Source: Aureimonas psammosilenae
GTDB taxonomy: Bacteria > Pseudomonadota > Alphaproteobacteria > Rhizobiales > Rhizobiaceae
Assembly: GCF_009176975.1 (NCBI RefSeq)
Contig: NZ_WEZG01000010.1
Span: 62,001-126,000, forward strand
Length of the DNA stretch: 64,000 nucleotides
Direction of reading: 5' to 3'
The notes beneath the pieces are model-generated. The model was not told the origin of the DNA and ran no database searches. It saw only the letters and a program-made list of their open reading frames with translations. The position numbers were made by a program, and so were the translations under genes. This document shows, in pieces, positions 33,778-42,121 of the stretch (positions are counted from its first letter, which is position 1; every line of letters starts with the position of its first letter).

Positions 33778-34308
33778 TCAGCCTTTCAGAACGAGCGGCA
33801 GCCCGGCGGCGACGAACAGGACGCGCTCCGCCTTTTGGGCCAGTCGTTGGTGAAGCCGGCCGGCATGGTCGCGGAAGTCCCGCGCCATCCGGTTGTCCGG
33901 CACGATGCCGAGCCCCACCTCGTTGGACACGAGGATCACGGGGCCGGCGGGAGGATGGTCGAAGAGCGCGGCGAGGGCCTCAGCTTCGGCGTCCACGTCG
34001 CGCCCGGCGAGCATCAGATTGGTGAGCCAGAGCGTCAGGCAGTCGACGAGGAGAACGCGTTTCGGGGCGGCCTCGGCGCGGATGGTGCTCCCGAGTTCAA
34101 GCGGCACCTCCATGTCGCGCCAGATGCCCCCGCGCCGCGCGCGATGGTGGGCGATGCGCGCCGCCATCTCGCCGTCGGAGCCGAAATCTTGAGCCGTCGC
34201 GATATAGACCGGCTCGAGGTTCGAGCCTTCCGCCAGTTCCTCTGCATGGCGGCTCTTGCCGGAGCGCGCGCCGCCGAGGATCAGGGTGAGGCCCTCAGCG
34301 AGCGTCAT
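33778..34308 (-). CDS. cobU: Adenosylcobinamide kinase/guanylyltransferase (CobU; CobP of Pseudomonas)
   Basis: A 176-aa bifunctional enzyme with the P-loop ILGGARSGKSRHAEE (about residues 10-24) and YIATAQ, the guanylyl-accepting His in HHRARRG, then DCLTLWLTNLML and VILVSNEVGLGIVPDN. It phosphorylates adenosylcobinamide and adds GMP in nucleotide-loop assembly. The ATG overlaps the cbtA stop by 4 bases. The name cobU follows the Salmonella scheme. Confidence 0.94.
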   Translation of the reverse strand: MTLAEGLTLILGGARSGKSRHAEELAEGSNLEPVYIATAQDFGSDGEMAARIAHHRARRGGIWRDMEVPLELGSTIRAEAAPKRVLLVDCLTLWLTNLMLAGRDVDAEAEALAALFDHPPAGPVILVSNEVGLGIVPDNRMARDFRDHAGRLHQRLAQKAERVLFVAAGLPLVLKG

Positions 34309-35036
34309 GCCGGCAAGGGCGAGCGCGTCGCGGCCCTGTCGAGGAACCGGCCGGCAAACGTGCCGATCATCACCCAGAAAAGCGCGGAGGTGACGAGCGA
34401 GGCGACCGCGAATTCGGCGGCGAGCGCGGGCGGAACGGGGCTCGCGAGATCGGTCGGCTGCGGTGCCCCCCAGAGATGGGGAAGAAGAAGCGCGAAGATT
34501 CCCGCCGCCTTGAGACCGGCCGAGCGCCGGGTGACGAGAAGGAAGAGCCCGAGCGCGGTGAAGGCAGCGGTTGCCAACCACCAGGCCTGCCGCATCCCAA
34601 GCTCGGCGGCGGGCATCGCCGGAAGTTCGGGCGCAAGGCCGAGGGCGGGGGCAAGCGTGACGGTGGCAAAGCCCGCCAAGCCCCAGAACACGCCGTTCCG
34701 CCTGTTCAGCGGCAGCCCTAGAACGAGGCTCGCACCGGCGAGAAGCAGCGCGAAGCCGGCCCCGGCGACGAGGTCGGCGAGAAGCGTGCCGAGAAGCCGG
34801 CTTTCAACCAACGTGCCGCCGCCTTCGCCTTCCTCATGCGCGCCCCCGGCGCCATGCGCGTAGGCGGGGGAGACGAAGAAGCTTGGGGACGCCGCATGGT
34901 GCTCGTGCGCTCCGCCGTTTTCGTATGACTCGGCATGGACGATCAGCGGCACGACGCGCGCATACTGGACCGGCAGGATCAGGATGCCGGCAAGAAGGCC
35001 GGCACAAAGCGCGGCCAGAAGGGTTCGGACGATCAC
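34305..35036 (-). CDS. cbtA: Cobalt transporter subunit CbtA
   Basis: A 243-aa membrane protein with about five membrane segments, starting VIVRTLLAALCAGLLAGILI. A histidine-rich loop (HAESYENGGAHEHHAASPSF, then AYAHGAGGAHEEGEGG) suits cobalt binding. CbtA proteins are predicted B12-regulated cobalt transporters. The GTG at 35036 was chosen because the first membrane segment follows at once; no ATG is well placed. It follows cbtB by 100 bases and overlaps cobU. Confidence 0.88.
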   Translation of the reverse strand: MIVRTLLAALCAGLLAGILILPVQYARVVPLIVHAESYENGGAHEHHAASPSFFVSPAYAHGAGGAHEEGEGGGTLVESRLLGTLLADLVAGAGFALLLAGASLVLGLPLNRRNGVFWGLAGFATVTLAPALGLAPELPAMPAAELGMRQAWWLATAAFTALGLFLLVTRRSAGLKAAGIFALLLPHLWGAPQPTDLASPVPPALAAEFAVASLVTSALFWVMIGTFAGRFLDRAATRSPLPA

Positions 35037-35136
35037 GGAGGACCTCTTTCGCAAACAAACGCTCATCGGCCGCGCCGCATCGATGCGGGCGGGCCGTGGC
35101 TGGTTCAAACCTTGGATTCGGGTGAGCCTGCCTGCC

Positions 35137-35325
35137 TTAGTGGCAGGGGAAACCGAAGCCGTGGCGAGCGTCGTGCGCGGTGTCGTGGATCGTGGTCGCG
35201 CCGGCAAAGCCCGCGCCCCAGATGAAGAAGGCACCGAGAATCAGAGCGGCGAAGCCGGCGAGGAGCCGGCTGGACAAGGGAAGGGCACCCGTATGGGTGC
35301 CGGCGGCGTCGTGGGACGCGATCAT
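35137..35325 (-). CDS. cbtB: Cobalt transporter subunit CbtB
   Basis: A 62-aa protein with one membrane segment (LLAGFAALILGAFFIWGAGF) and a C-terminal histidine-bearing tail (TTIHDTAHDARHGFGFPCH), the classic CbtB layout. It pairs with CbtA in the predicted cobalt transporter. It is the first gene after the cobalamin riboswitch. A longer version of the frame (to 35577) runs through the riboswitch and is rejected. Confidence 0.88.
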   Translation of the reverse strand: MIASHDAAGTHTGALPLSSRLLAGFAALILGAFFIWGAGFAGATTIHDTAHDARHGFGFPCH

Positions 35326-35373
35326 CGGTTCAACCTCCGTGAAGCCCGCACACCATTGCGCGGGCCTTCCAAG

Positions 35374-35565
35374 GGATGGCAGGTCTCCTGGCTCGCGGGT
35401 CATCGGTGTCTTTCTGCCTTCCCAGGGTTTCCCCCAGTGGCGTTTCCGGCATGGACGCCGGTGAAAGAACCTCGCCGCTCTACAGTCGCGGGGTCGGCTG
35501 CGATGAAGACCCCCGATATGGGTCGGCCCTTCGCATTCCCTCTTAGCTTGGCGTCCCCGAAGAGT
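35374..35565 (-). promoter_or_regulatory. Cobalamin riboswitch
   Basis: On the minus strand the classic elements appear in order: GGGAATGCGAAGGG, CCGACCCCGCGACTGTAGAG, the core GCCACTGGG, CTGGGAAGGC and the closing AGCCAGGAGACCTGCC (the B12 box consensus). It lies 49 bases upstream of cbtB. It should shut down cbtB-cbtA-cobU-cobW-cobN-cobO when adenosylcobalamin is abundant. Edges are approximate. Confidence 0.93.
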
Positions 35566-35693
35566 CGCCAAGACCATCCGCTCTCAAGCATAAAGGCTCG
35601 AAGCCGCCAGTCAACGGCGATGCGGAAAGGTTCCAGATCGATCCATGCGGACTATCTGCCTTCCCGAAAAGAACGGGAGAGCGAAAAAGCACC

Positions 35694-36527
35694 ATGAACC
35701 ATCCCCTGATCGCGCCCGGCTGCGTCGCCTTCGTCACGGGCGGCGCCGCCGGCATCGGCCTCGCTCTCGCCAGACGCTTCATCGAGGCGGACATGCGCGT
35801 CGCCATCGCCGACAAGAACGAGGCCGCATTGGAAGAAGCGGTCGACATTCTCGGCGCGGGCGATCGCGTCAAATCCTTCGCGCTCGATGTCGCTCATCGC
35901 GGCGAGCTGGAACTGGCTGCGGACCGTCTTTTCGGCGCTTGGGAGGGGCTCCACGTCCTTGTCAACAATGCCGGAATCCAGCCGGGCTCCACGGTTCTGG
36001 ACGATGCCAACTGGGACCATGTCCTCGCCGTCAATCTCGGCGGGATCGTCAACGGCACGCAAGTCTTCGTGCCGCGCATGTTGGCTGCGGGTGAAGAAGG
36101 CGTCGTGATCAACACGGGCTCGAAGCAGGGCATCACCACGCCGCCTGGCGACCCGGCCTACAATGTCGCGAAAGCCGGCGTGAAGGCCTTCACCGAGGCT
36201 CTGGAGCATGATCTGCGCAACCGGGAGGGCGCGCGCATCTCGGCCCATCTCCTGATTCCGGGCTTCGTGTATACCGGCCTGACCAAGGGCGGGCGCACGG
36301 AAAAGCCGGCAGCGGCCTGGACGCCGGAGGAAACCGCCGACTTCGCGCTTCAAAGCCTCGGCCGCGGCGACTTCTACATCCTCTGTCCGGACAACGACGT
36401 GCCGCGCGCGCTCGATGAGAAGCGCATCGCCTGGGCCGCCGGCGACATCGTGGAGAACCGCCCGCCCTTGTCGCGCTGGCACAAGGACTGGGCGGAGCGC
36501 TTCAGTACCTATGTGAACCGGGATTGA
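35694..36527 (+). CDS. Short-chain dehydrogenase/reductase
   Basis: A 277-aa classical SDR. The cofactor loop is VTGGAAGIGLALARRF (about residues 13-28), with VLVNNAGIQPGS, the catalytic serine in INTGSKQG, and YNVAK holding the catalytic Tyr and Lys. Substrate unknown. Its end overlaps the convergent cytochrome b561 gene by 26 bases. It lies divergent from the cobalamin riboswitch and has no evident link to B12. Confidence 0.88.
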   Translation: MNHPLIAPGCVAFVTGGAAGIGLALARRFIEADMRVAIADKNEAALEEAVDILGAGDRVKSFALDVAHRGELELAADRLFGAWEGLHVLVNNAGIQPGSTVLDDANWDHVLAVNLGGIVNGTQVFVPRMLAAGEEGVVINTGSKQGITTPPGDPAYNVAKAGVKAFTEALEHDLRNREGARISAHLLIPGFVYTGLTKGGRTEKPAAAWTPEETADFALQSLGRGDFYILCPDNDVPRALDEKRIAWAAGDIVENRPPLSRWHKDWAERFSTYVNRD

Positions 36528-37098
36528 GCGGCAGCGGACTCGCGCCTTTGGTCATGCGGTCGAGCGTCGCGTCGCGCCGGACATAGGCGTGGTAGAGCGC
36601 GATGCCGGCATGGATCACGATAAAGGCCAGAAGCGTCCAGGCGAGATAGATGTGGAGCGTCGCCAGCGGGGCGAGGGCCTCGCGGGTAGCGGTCGGCTCG
36701 CCCGGCGCGACGAGTTGGAGGCCGTAGACGCGAAAGCCCCGGCCAGATGCGATGGCCCGGTAGACCATGAGGGGCGGGATCACCACCATCATGGCGTAGA
36801 GAACGACCTGCCCGGTGGTGGCCGCGAAGCGCTCGAAGGGCGGTCCGGCATGGGGCGGGCGGTTGCGGATGTTGGCAAGGCCCCAAAGCCCGCGCAGCAG
36901 CACCAGAACGAAAAGCGTGAAACCGACCGAATAATGCGTCTGCCAGAAGAAGGCGTCGAGCACTGTCCCTTCGGCGAAGGCATGCAGAATGGCGCTGGTG
37001 AACTGCCAGACGAACAAAAGCGCCATCCCCCAATGGAAGGTGCGGGAAACGAGCCCGAAGCCCTCGTGACTGTCCCGCAAAGGCGCGGCCGTGACCAT
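36502..37098 (-). CDS. Cytochrome b561 family protein
   Basis: A 198-aa diheme membrane cytochrome with four membrane segments. Candidate heme histidines are in RTFHWGMALLFVWQF, WQTHYSVGFTLFVLV, LHIYLAWTLLAFIVIHAGIA and LYHAY. Family members pass electrons from quinol, sometimes to superoxide or a soluble partner. It starts 77 bases after cobQ ends and may be read with it. No partner gene is visible. Confidence 0.87.
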   Translation of the reverse strand: MVTAAPLRDSHEGFGLVSRTFHWGMALLFVWQFTSAILHAFAEGTVLDAFFWQTHYSVGFTLFVLVLLRGLWGLANIRNRPPHAGPPFERFAATTGQVVLYAMMVVIPPLMVYRAIASGRGFRVYGLQLVAPGEPTATREALAPLATLHIYLAWTLLAFIVIHAGIALYHAYVRRDATLDRMTKGASPLPLNPGSHRY

Positions 37099-37175
37099 GG
37101 CGTTCTCTCAGCTCCGAATCTGGAAAGGTTCCAGTTCGACCATGATGGGAGGTTCTGCGGCAAAGGAAAGATGCG

Positions 37176-38666
37176 TCACGCCCGCCCGATGCGGCTTTCG
37201 GCGATGCGCAGAAGGGCGTCCACGTCGAGATGGCGGGAAAGCGCCTCGGCGATCTCGTCCAAAGCGGCTTCCACTTCGGCGCGATGGTCGCGTGGGTCGG
37301 CATCGAGCCCGAAGCGGCCCAGGAACTCGCGCCGCCATTCGCCGCTGGTGAAAAACCCGTGGAGATAGGTGCCGGACACGAGCCCGTCGGCGCTCGTCGC
37401 GCCTTCCGGGCGGCCATCGACAAGAGCGAGCGGCCGCGCGCGGTCCGGCCCTTCCGTGCGGCCGAGATGAATCTCGTAGCCCTCTAACGCCAGGCCGGAG
37501 AGGGATACGGCGCGGGTTTCGCGCACCACCTTCTCGCGTTCGAGCACGGTCTCGACATCGAGAAGCCCGAGCCCTTCGGCTTCGCGCACCGGCCCCTCGA
37601 TGCCGTCGGGGTCGAGGATGCGGCGGCCGAGCATCTGGAAACCGCCGCAAAGGCCGACCACATGGCCGCCGCGCTTCACATGGTCGTGGAGGTCGCGGTC
37701 CCAGCCGAGGCGGCGAAATTCGCCAAGATCGGCGATCGTCGCCTTGGAGCCCGGCAGAACCACGAGCCGCGCTTCTTCGGGAAGCCTTTCGCCCGGCCGC
37801 ACGAAGACGACCCGCAGGCCAGGCTCCGCCCGCAAGGGGTCGAGATCGTCGAAATTGGCGATCCGCCCGAGCACCGGCACGGCGACGAGAAGGCCTCCGC
37901 TCGGTGGGCGGGCCAGCCGTTCCAGCGCGACGGAATCCTCAGCCGGCAGCCGTCCGGCGGCGGAAAGATAGGGCAGGACGCCAAGGCTCGGCCAACTGGT
38001 GAAGCGCGTGACGGCCTGCACGCCCTCTTCGAAGAGGCTCGGATCGCCCCGGAACTTGTTGACAAGAAAGCCCCGGATCATCTGGCGGTCGGCCTCTTCC
38101 AGAACCGCATGGGTGCCGACGAGCGAGGCGATGACGCCACCCCGGTCGATGTCGCCGACAAGCACCACCGGCACGTTCGCCGCGCGCGAAAAACCCATAT
38201 TGGCGATGTCGTTGGCGCGAAGGTTGATCTCGGCCGGCGAGCCCGCCCCTTCCGCGAGAACGAGGTCGGCGTCCTCCGAGACGATGGCGAAGCTTTCCAG
38301 CACCCGTTCGAGGAAGCCCGCCTTCAAGCGCTGGTAGTCGCGCCCCTGCGCCGAACCGTGGACGCGACCCTGGAGAACGATCTGGCTGCCCGTTTCCGAT
38401 TGCGGCTTCAAAAGAACGGGATTCATGTGAACGCTCGGGGCAACGCGGCAGGCCAGCGCCTGAAACCATTGCCCGCGCCCGATCTCGCCCCATTCGCCCG
38501 TGCCGGGAATCGCCGCCACGGCGGCGTTGTTCGACATATTCTGCGGCTTGAAGGGGCGAACGCGAAGGCCTCGGGCAGCGAACAGCCGGCAGAGCCCCGC
38601 GACGAGCACCGTCTTGCCGACATCCGATCCGGTGCCTTGCAGCATGATGGAAGCGACGAGCGGCAT
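37176..38666 (-). CDS. cobQ: Cobyric acid synthase CobQ
   Basis: A 496-aa amidotransferase. The dethiobiotin-synthetase-like N-terminal domain has the loop [16 protein letters not shown] (residues 10-25) and [11 protein letters not shown]. The C-terminal class I glutamine amidotransferase domain has the nucleophile Cys in [10 protein letters not shown] and the late HGFF. It amidates adenosylcobyrinic acid a,c-diamide at four positions (b, d, e, g). It starts 8 bases after the TSUP gene ends. Confidence 0.95.
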   Translation of the reverse strand: MPLVASIMLQGTGSDVGKTVLVAGLCRLFAARGLRVRPFKPQNMSNNAAVAAIPGTGEWGEIGRGQWFQALACRVAPSVHMNPVLLKPQSETGSQIVLQGRVHGSAQGRDYQRLKAGFLERVLESFAIVSEDADLVLAEGAGSPAEINLRANDIANMGFSRAANVPVVLVGDIDRGGVIASLVGTHAVLEEADRQMIRGFLVNKFRGDPSLFEEGVQAVTRFTSWPSLGVLPYLSAAGRLPAEDSVALERLARPPSGGLLVAVPVLGRIANFDDLDPLRAEPGLRVVFVRPGERLPEEARLVVLPGSKATIADLGEFRRLGWDRDLHDHVKRGGHVVGLCGGFQMLGRRILDPDGIEGPVREAEGLGLLDVETVLEREKVVRETRAVSLSGLALEGYEIHLGRTEGPDRARPLALVDGRPEGATSADGLVSGTYLHGFFTSGEWRREFLGRFGLDADPRDHRAEVEAALDEIAEALSRHLDVDALLRIAESRIGRA

Positions 38667-38674
38667 GGCGGGCG

Positions 38675-39418
38675 TCAGCCGAACAGGAGCTTGGCGGCAA
38701 GCGCGAGGCAGGTGACCACGAGAAGCGGCCGGATGATGCGCGCCCCGAACCGCATGGCGAAGGCCGCTCCCAGCCGCGCGCCTGCGAACTGCGCCGCGCC
38801 CATGGCGAGGCCCAGCGTCCAGAGGATCGAGCCCGACAGCGCGAAGACCGTGAAGGCGCCGATATTGGAAGCGAAGTTCAAAAGCTTGGTATGGGCGGTG
38901 GCCTTCAGGATGCCGAAGCCGGCGAGCGTCACGAAGGCCATCATGAAGAAGGAGCCGGTGCCGGGGCCGAACAAGCCGTCATAAGCGCCGATCAGCGGCA
39001 CGAGGCCGAGCGCGAAGACCTTCGGCGAGATGCGCCGGCCGGCATCCTGGTCCGACAGGCCGGGCCGGAAGGCGAAATAGAGCGCGATGGCAATCAGAAG
39101 ATAAGGCAGAAGCGCTTCCATCGCTTCCGTCGGAATCACGAGCGCGGCGAGCGCTCCAAAGACAGAGCCGAGCGCTGACAGGGCGGCGGTCGGCAGGAGC
39201 TTCTTCAGGTCCATATGGCCCTTTGCGGCATAAGCGAGCGTCGCCGAGCCGGACCCGAAAAGCCCCTGGAGCTTGTTGGTGCCGAGCGCCTGGATGGGCG
39301 GCACACCCGCCAGAAGCAGGGCCGGAATGGTGATGAGCCCGCCGCCGCCGGCGATCGCATCGATGAAGCCGGCAAGAAACGCTGCCGCGACGAGCAGAAG
39401 GAAGATTTCGGGGGGCAT
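38675..39418 (-). CDS. TSUP family permease (TauE/SafE type)
   Basis: A 247-aa inner-membrane protein with about eight segments and the family start [20 protein letters not shown] and repeat [24 protein letters not shown] members move small sulfur- or carboxylate-containing anions, and the substrate here is unknown. It is co-directional with cobQ only 8 bases downstream, which raises the possibility of a B12-related or metal-related cargo, but that is weak inference. Confidence 0.88.
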   Translation of the reverse strand: MPPEIFLLLVAAAFLAGFIDAIAGGGGLITIPALLLAGVPPIQALGTNKLQGLFGSGSATLAYAAKGHMDLKKLLPTAALSALGSVFGALAALVIPTEAMEALLPYLLIAIALYFAFRPGLSDQDAGRRISPKVFALGLVPLIGAYDGLFGPGTGSFFMMAFVTLAGFGILKATAHTKLLNFASNIGAFTVFALSGSILWTLGLAMGAAQFAGARLGAAFAMRFGARIIRPLLVVTCLALAAKLLFG

Positions 39419-39472
39419 GGAGCCTGTCGTTCGGCTGCGGTCTGGAATGCGGGGCGGCTGGGAGGAAGCCGT

Positions 39473-39730
39473 TCAGCGATCGTCTGTTTCGAACTCGTCG
39501 CCGGGCATGGGAGGGTTCCCACGGCCAGCTCGGTCGAGAATCGCTTTCGCCGCGTCCATATCGGCTCGCTCGGCACGGCGGCGCATGTAGTTTTCCGGCC
39601 GCATCGACCAGAGCTTTTCCTGGACGGCACGGCTGACGAAACTGCCAAGGTCCACCCCTGCAGCCGCTGCCGCTTGGCGCGCGTCGTCGAGCAATGCCGG
39701 GTCGATGGATAAAGCGTCCTTAGGGCTCAT
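39473..39730 (-). CDS. Probable antitoxin paired with PIN toxin
   Basis: An 85-aa protein. The N-terminal part has a ribbon-helix-helix-like look (ALSIDPALLDDARQAAAAAG, then VDLGSFVSRAVQEKLW), and the acidic C-terminus (MPGDEFETDD) is typical of antitoxin tails that wrap a toxin. It overlaps the PIN gene by 4 bases and lies downstream of it, the reverse of the commonest order. Likely DNA-binding autoregulator. Confidence 0.65.
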   Translation of the reverse strand: MSPKDALSIDPALLDDARQAAAAAGVDLGSFVSRAVQEKLWSMRPENYMRRRAERADMDAAKAILDRAGRGNPPMPGDEFETDDR

Positions 39731-40155
39731 TGGCTTTCTTTCATCATCCGGACGGCGTTGCCCGGCGAGACGATCCTTATCCCGAATCGAGCTGCGCCTT
39801 CACGAAAATCTCGAATATTGAACGTCACGATAGCGTCGGCTCGGCCGTTGATCGCGGCGTCGAGAACCATGTCGTCGTCCGGGTCTGCCAATTGCGGACG
39901 CCATGCATAGTCGAGACTGACCGGCTCGATGACGCTCGCGACGGTGTCGAGAAGCTTCTGCACGTCATCGACCGAAAGACCCGAAGCCGAACGATGGTCC
40001 TGTCGCGTCAGGACAGATTCGTACTCGATCAGCAGCGCCACGGACGCCAGCAGCGTGAAGCGCCGGTCGAGAGCGCCCCGCAACAAACGCCGCGACGCGC
40101 CGGCATCGCTGCGGATCGCCGCCACCATCGTTGCGGTATCGAGGACAAGTCTCAT
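39727..40155 (-). CDS. PIN-domain putative toxin
   Basis: A 142-aa PIN-domain nuclease-like protein. Acidic residues expected in the metal site are in LVLDTATM (Asp6), IEYESVLT (Glu44/Glu46), DPDDDMVLDAA (Asp91-95 region) and NIRDF. It fits the PIN_3-type toxin group and would be an RNase held inactive by the neighbouring 85-aa protein. ATG at 40155 gives the proper N-terminal strand. Chromosomal pair next to the cob genes. Confidence 0.8.
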   Translation of the reverse strand: MRLVLDTATMVAAIRSDAGASRRLLRGALDRRFTLLASVALLIEYESVLTRQDHRSASGLSVDDVQKLLDTVASVIEPVSLDYAWRPQLADPDDDMVLDAAINGRADAIVTFNIRDFREGAARFGIRIVSPGNAVRMMKESQ

Positions 40156-40385
40156 CGCCTGAAGTCGGACGATTCCACCACCCGGCGCAAGCTGCGATTT
40201 GACCTTCGCCCCGTCCTCCTGTTTACGTCGCCCTTCAACTGACGGTGCCCGAGGATGGTCTCGGGCCGGATACGATCGCGGGGCGAGCCGACCCAAGCCG
40301 GGGGCGAGCCGCGTGGACTGTCGGATCGGCGCGGCGGTTTTCCACCGAAGCGCTTCCTCCGGCGCACATGAACGGAGGACGAGTT

Positions 40386-41495
40386 TTGAGCCAAGCAATC
40401 ATGCTTTGCGGTCATGGCAGCCGGGACGGCGGGGCCATGGTGGAGTTTTCGGGCCTCGCCGAAAAGCTGAAACGCCGCCTGCCCGATTGGCCGCTCGAAT
40501 ACGGCTATCTGGAATTCGCCCGGCCGATCATCCGCGACGGGCTCGACCGGTTGAAAGCGGGCGGCGCGACGCGCGTTCTCGCCCTGCCGGGCATGCTGTT
40601 CGCCGCCGGCCACGCCAAGAACGACATTCCGAGCGTTCTCAACACGTATGCCGCCGCCAACGGCCTTCCCATCGACTACGGCCGCGAGCTCGGCATCGAC
40701 CCGAAGATGATCCGCGCCGCCGGGGAGCGCATCCGCGAAGCCTTGCGCACTGGGGGCTGGCGCGACGGCGAGCCGCTGCACGACACGATGCTGGTGGTTG
40801 TCGGGCGCGGCGCGTCCGACCCGGACGCCAATTCCAATGTCGCCAAGGTCATGCGGATGCTCTGGGAAGGGCTCGGCTTCGGCTGGGGCGAGACGGTGTA
40901 TTCAGGCGTGACCTTTCCGCTGGTGGAGCCCGGGCTCGAGCACGTGTCGCGCCTCGGCTACAAGCGGATCGTGGTGTTTCCGTACTTTCTGTTCACCGGC
41001 ATCCTGGTGCGCCGCATCTACGAGCACACGGACTTGGTCGCCGCGCGCCATCCCGGCATCGCCTTCCTGAAGGCGCCCTATCTCGGCGCGCACGACCTCG
41101 TGGTGGAAACCTTCGTGGATCGCCTTCGCGAGATTCAGGAAGGCACGAACAACATGAATTGCGGCCTGTGCAAGTACCGCGAGCAGGTGCTGGGCTTCGA
41201 GGCGGAAGTGGGCCTCGCCCAAGAAAGCCACCACCATCACGTGGAAGGCATCGGCACCTCCCACGACCATGGACACGATCATGGTCATGGTCACCACCAT
41301 CACGCTCACGGCGACCACGATCATCATCACCACGACGATGGGCACCACCACCATCACGGCGATCAGGGTCATTCCCACGATCATGCGCATGACCACGGGC
41401 ATGGCCATTCGCATGGCGATGGCGGGCATCACCACCATCCCTATCCCCATGCCGACCATCCGCTGGGGCCGCGCTCCCTGAAGGCGGCGGGGTGA
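40386..41495 (+). CDS. cbiX: CbiX sirohydrochlorin cobaltochelatase-like, histidine-rich tail
   Basis: A 369-aa long-form CbiX. The chelatase start is IMLCGHGSRDGG, with the active His10; a second chelatase-type repeat follows, with PYFLFTGILVRRI, and then a possible iron-sulfur motif MNCGLCKY. The last 85 residues are a low-complexity His/Asp/Gly tail (over 40 histidines, 41230-41470), suited to storing or delivering cobalt or nickel. The start is probably TTG at 40386, because GGAGG lies 7 bases before it; an ATG at 40368 is the alternative. First gene of a six-gene operon. Whether it inserts cobalt or acts as a metal carrier is open, because CobN is also present. Confidence 0.88.
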   Translation: MSQAIMLCGHGSRDGGAMVEFSGLAEKLKRRLPDWPLEYGYLEFARPIIRDGLDRLKAGGATRVLALPGMLFAAGHAKNDIPSVLNTYAAANGLPIDYGRELGIDPKMIRAAGERIREALRTGGWRDGEPLHDTMLVVVGRGASDPDANSNVAKVMRMLWEGLGFGWGETVYSGVTFPLVEPGLEHVSRLGYKRIVVFPYFLFTGILVRRIYEHTDLVAARHPGIAFLKAPYLGAHDLVVETFVDRLREIQEGTNNMNCGLCKYREQVLGFEAEVGLAQESHHHHVEGIGTSHDHGHDHGHGHHHHAHGDHDHHHHDDGHHHHHGDQGHSHDHAHDHGHGHSHGDGGHHHHPYPHADHPLGPRSLKAAG

Positions 41496-42121
41496 GCGCG
41501 GCAGCCGACTACCTGCGCGATCCGGCTGCGATCTATGCGGCGAGCTTCGCCACCATCCGCGCGGAAGCCGACTTGTCGGCGTTGGCGGAGGAAGCGCACC
41601 CGTTGGCGATCCGGCTCGTTCATGCCTGCGGCATGACCGACATCCTCGCCGATCTCGTTCTGTCGCGCGATCTCGTGGCGTCGGCGGGAGCCGCGCTGAA
41701 GTCTGGCGCGCCGGTGATCTGCGACGCGGAGATGGTGTCGCACGGCATCATCCGCTCGCGCCTCTCCGCCGCGAACGCCGTCGTCTGCACCCTGAATGAT
41801 CCGCGCGTTCCCGAACTCGCCGAGCGTTTGGCTACCACGCGCTCGGCGGCGCAGGTCGAGCTTTGGCAAGAGCATATCGAAGGGGCGGTGGTCGCGATTG
41901 GCAACGCGCCGACCGCGCTTTTCGCGCTTTTGGAAAAGCTCGATGCCGGCTGGCCGAAGCCGGCGGCGATCCTCGGCTTTCCCGTCGGCTTTGTGGGCGC
42001 GGCCGAATCCAAGGCCGAGCTTGCCACTGATCCGCGCGGCACTCCCTTCACGGCGCTTCTCGGCCGGCGCGGGGGTTCCGCCATGGCGGCCGCCGCCGTC
42101 AACGCCCTGGCCGCGCCATGA
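41492..42121 (+). CDS. cobH: Precorrin-8X methylmutase CobH
   Basis: A 209-aa CobH/CbiC enzyme with the start YLRDPAAIYAASFATIRAEA, the catalytic His in VRLVHACGM-like IRLVHACGMTD, and AVVAIGNAPTALFALLE. It moves the methyl group from C-11 to C-12, giving hydrogenobyrinic acid. The GTG start overlaps the cbiX stop (GTGA). Length is normal. Confidence 0.94.
   Translation: MSAAADYLRDPAAIYAASFATIRAEADLSALAEEAHPLAIRLVHACGMTDILADLVLSRDLVASAGAALKSGAPVICDAEMVSHGIIRSRLSAANAVVCTLNDPRVPELAERLATTRSAAQVELWQEHIEGAVVAIGNAPTALFALLEKLDAGWPKPAAILGFPVGFVGAAESKAELATDPRGTPFTALLGRRGGSAMAAAAVNALAAP

Noticed and set aside
35137-35577. 146-codon version of cbtB
   Set aside because: Its first half is translated riboswitch sequence; the ATG at 35325 gives the normal CbtB length.
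40156-40385. Second cobalamin riboswitch before cbiX
   Set aside because: The stretch has GC-rich dyads but lacks the B12 box and the GCCACTG core seen clearly at 35374-35565.
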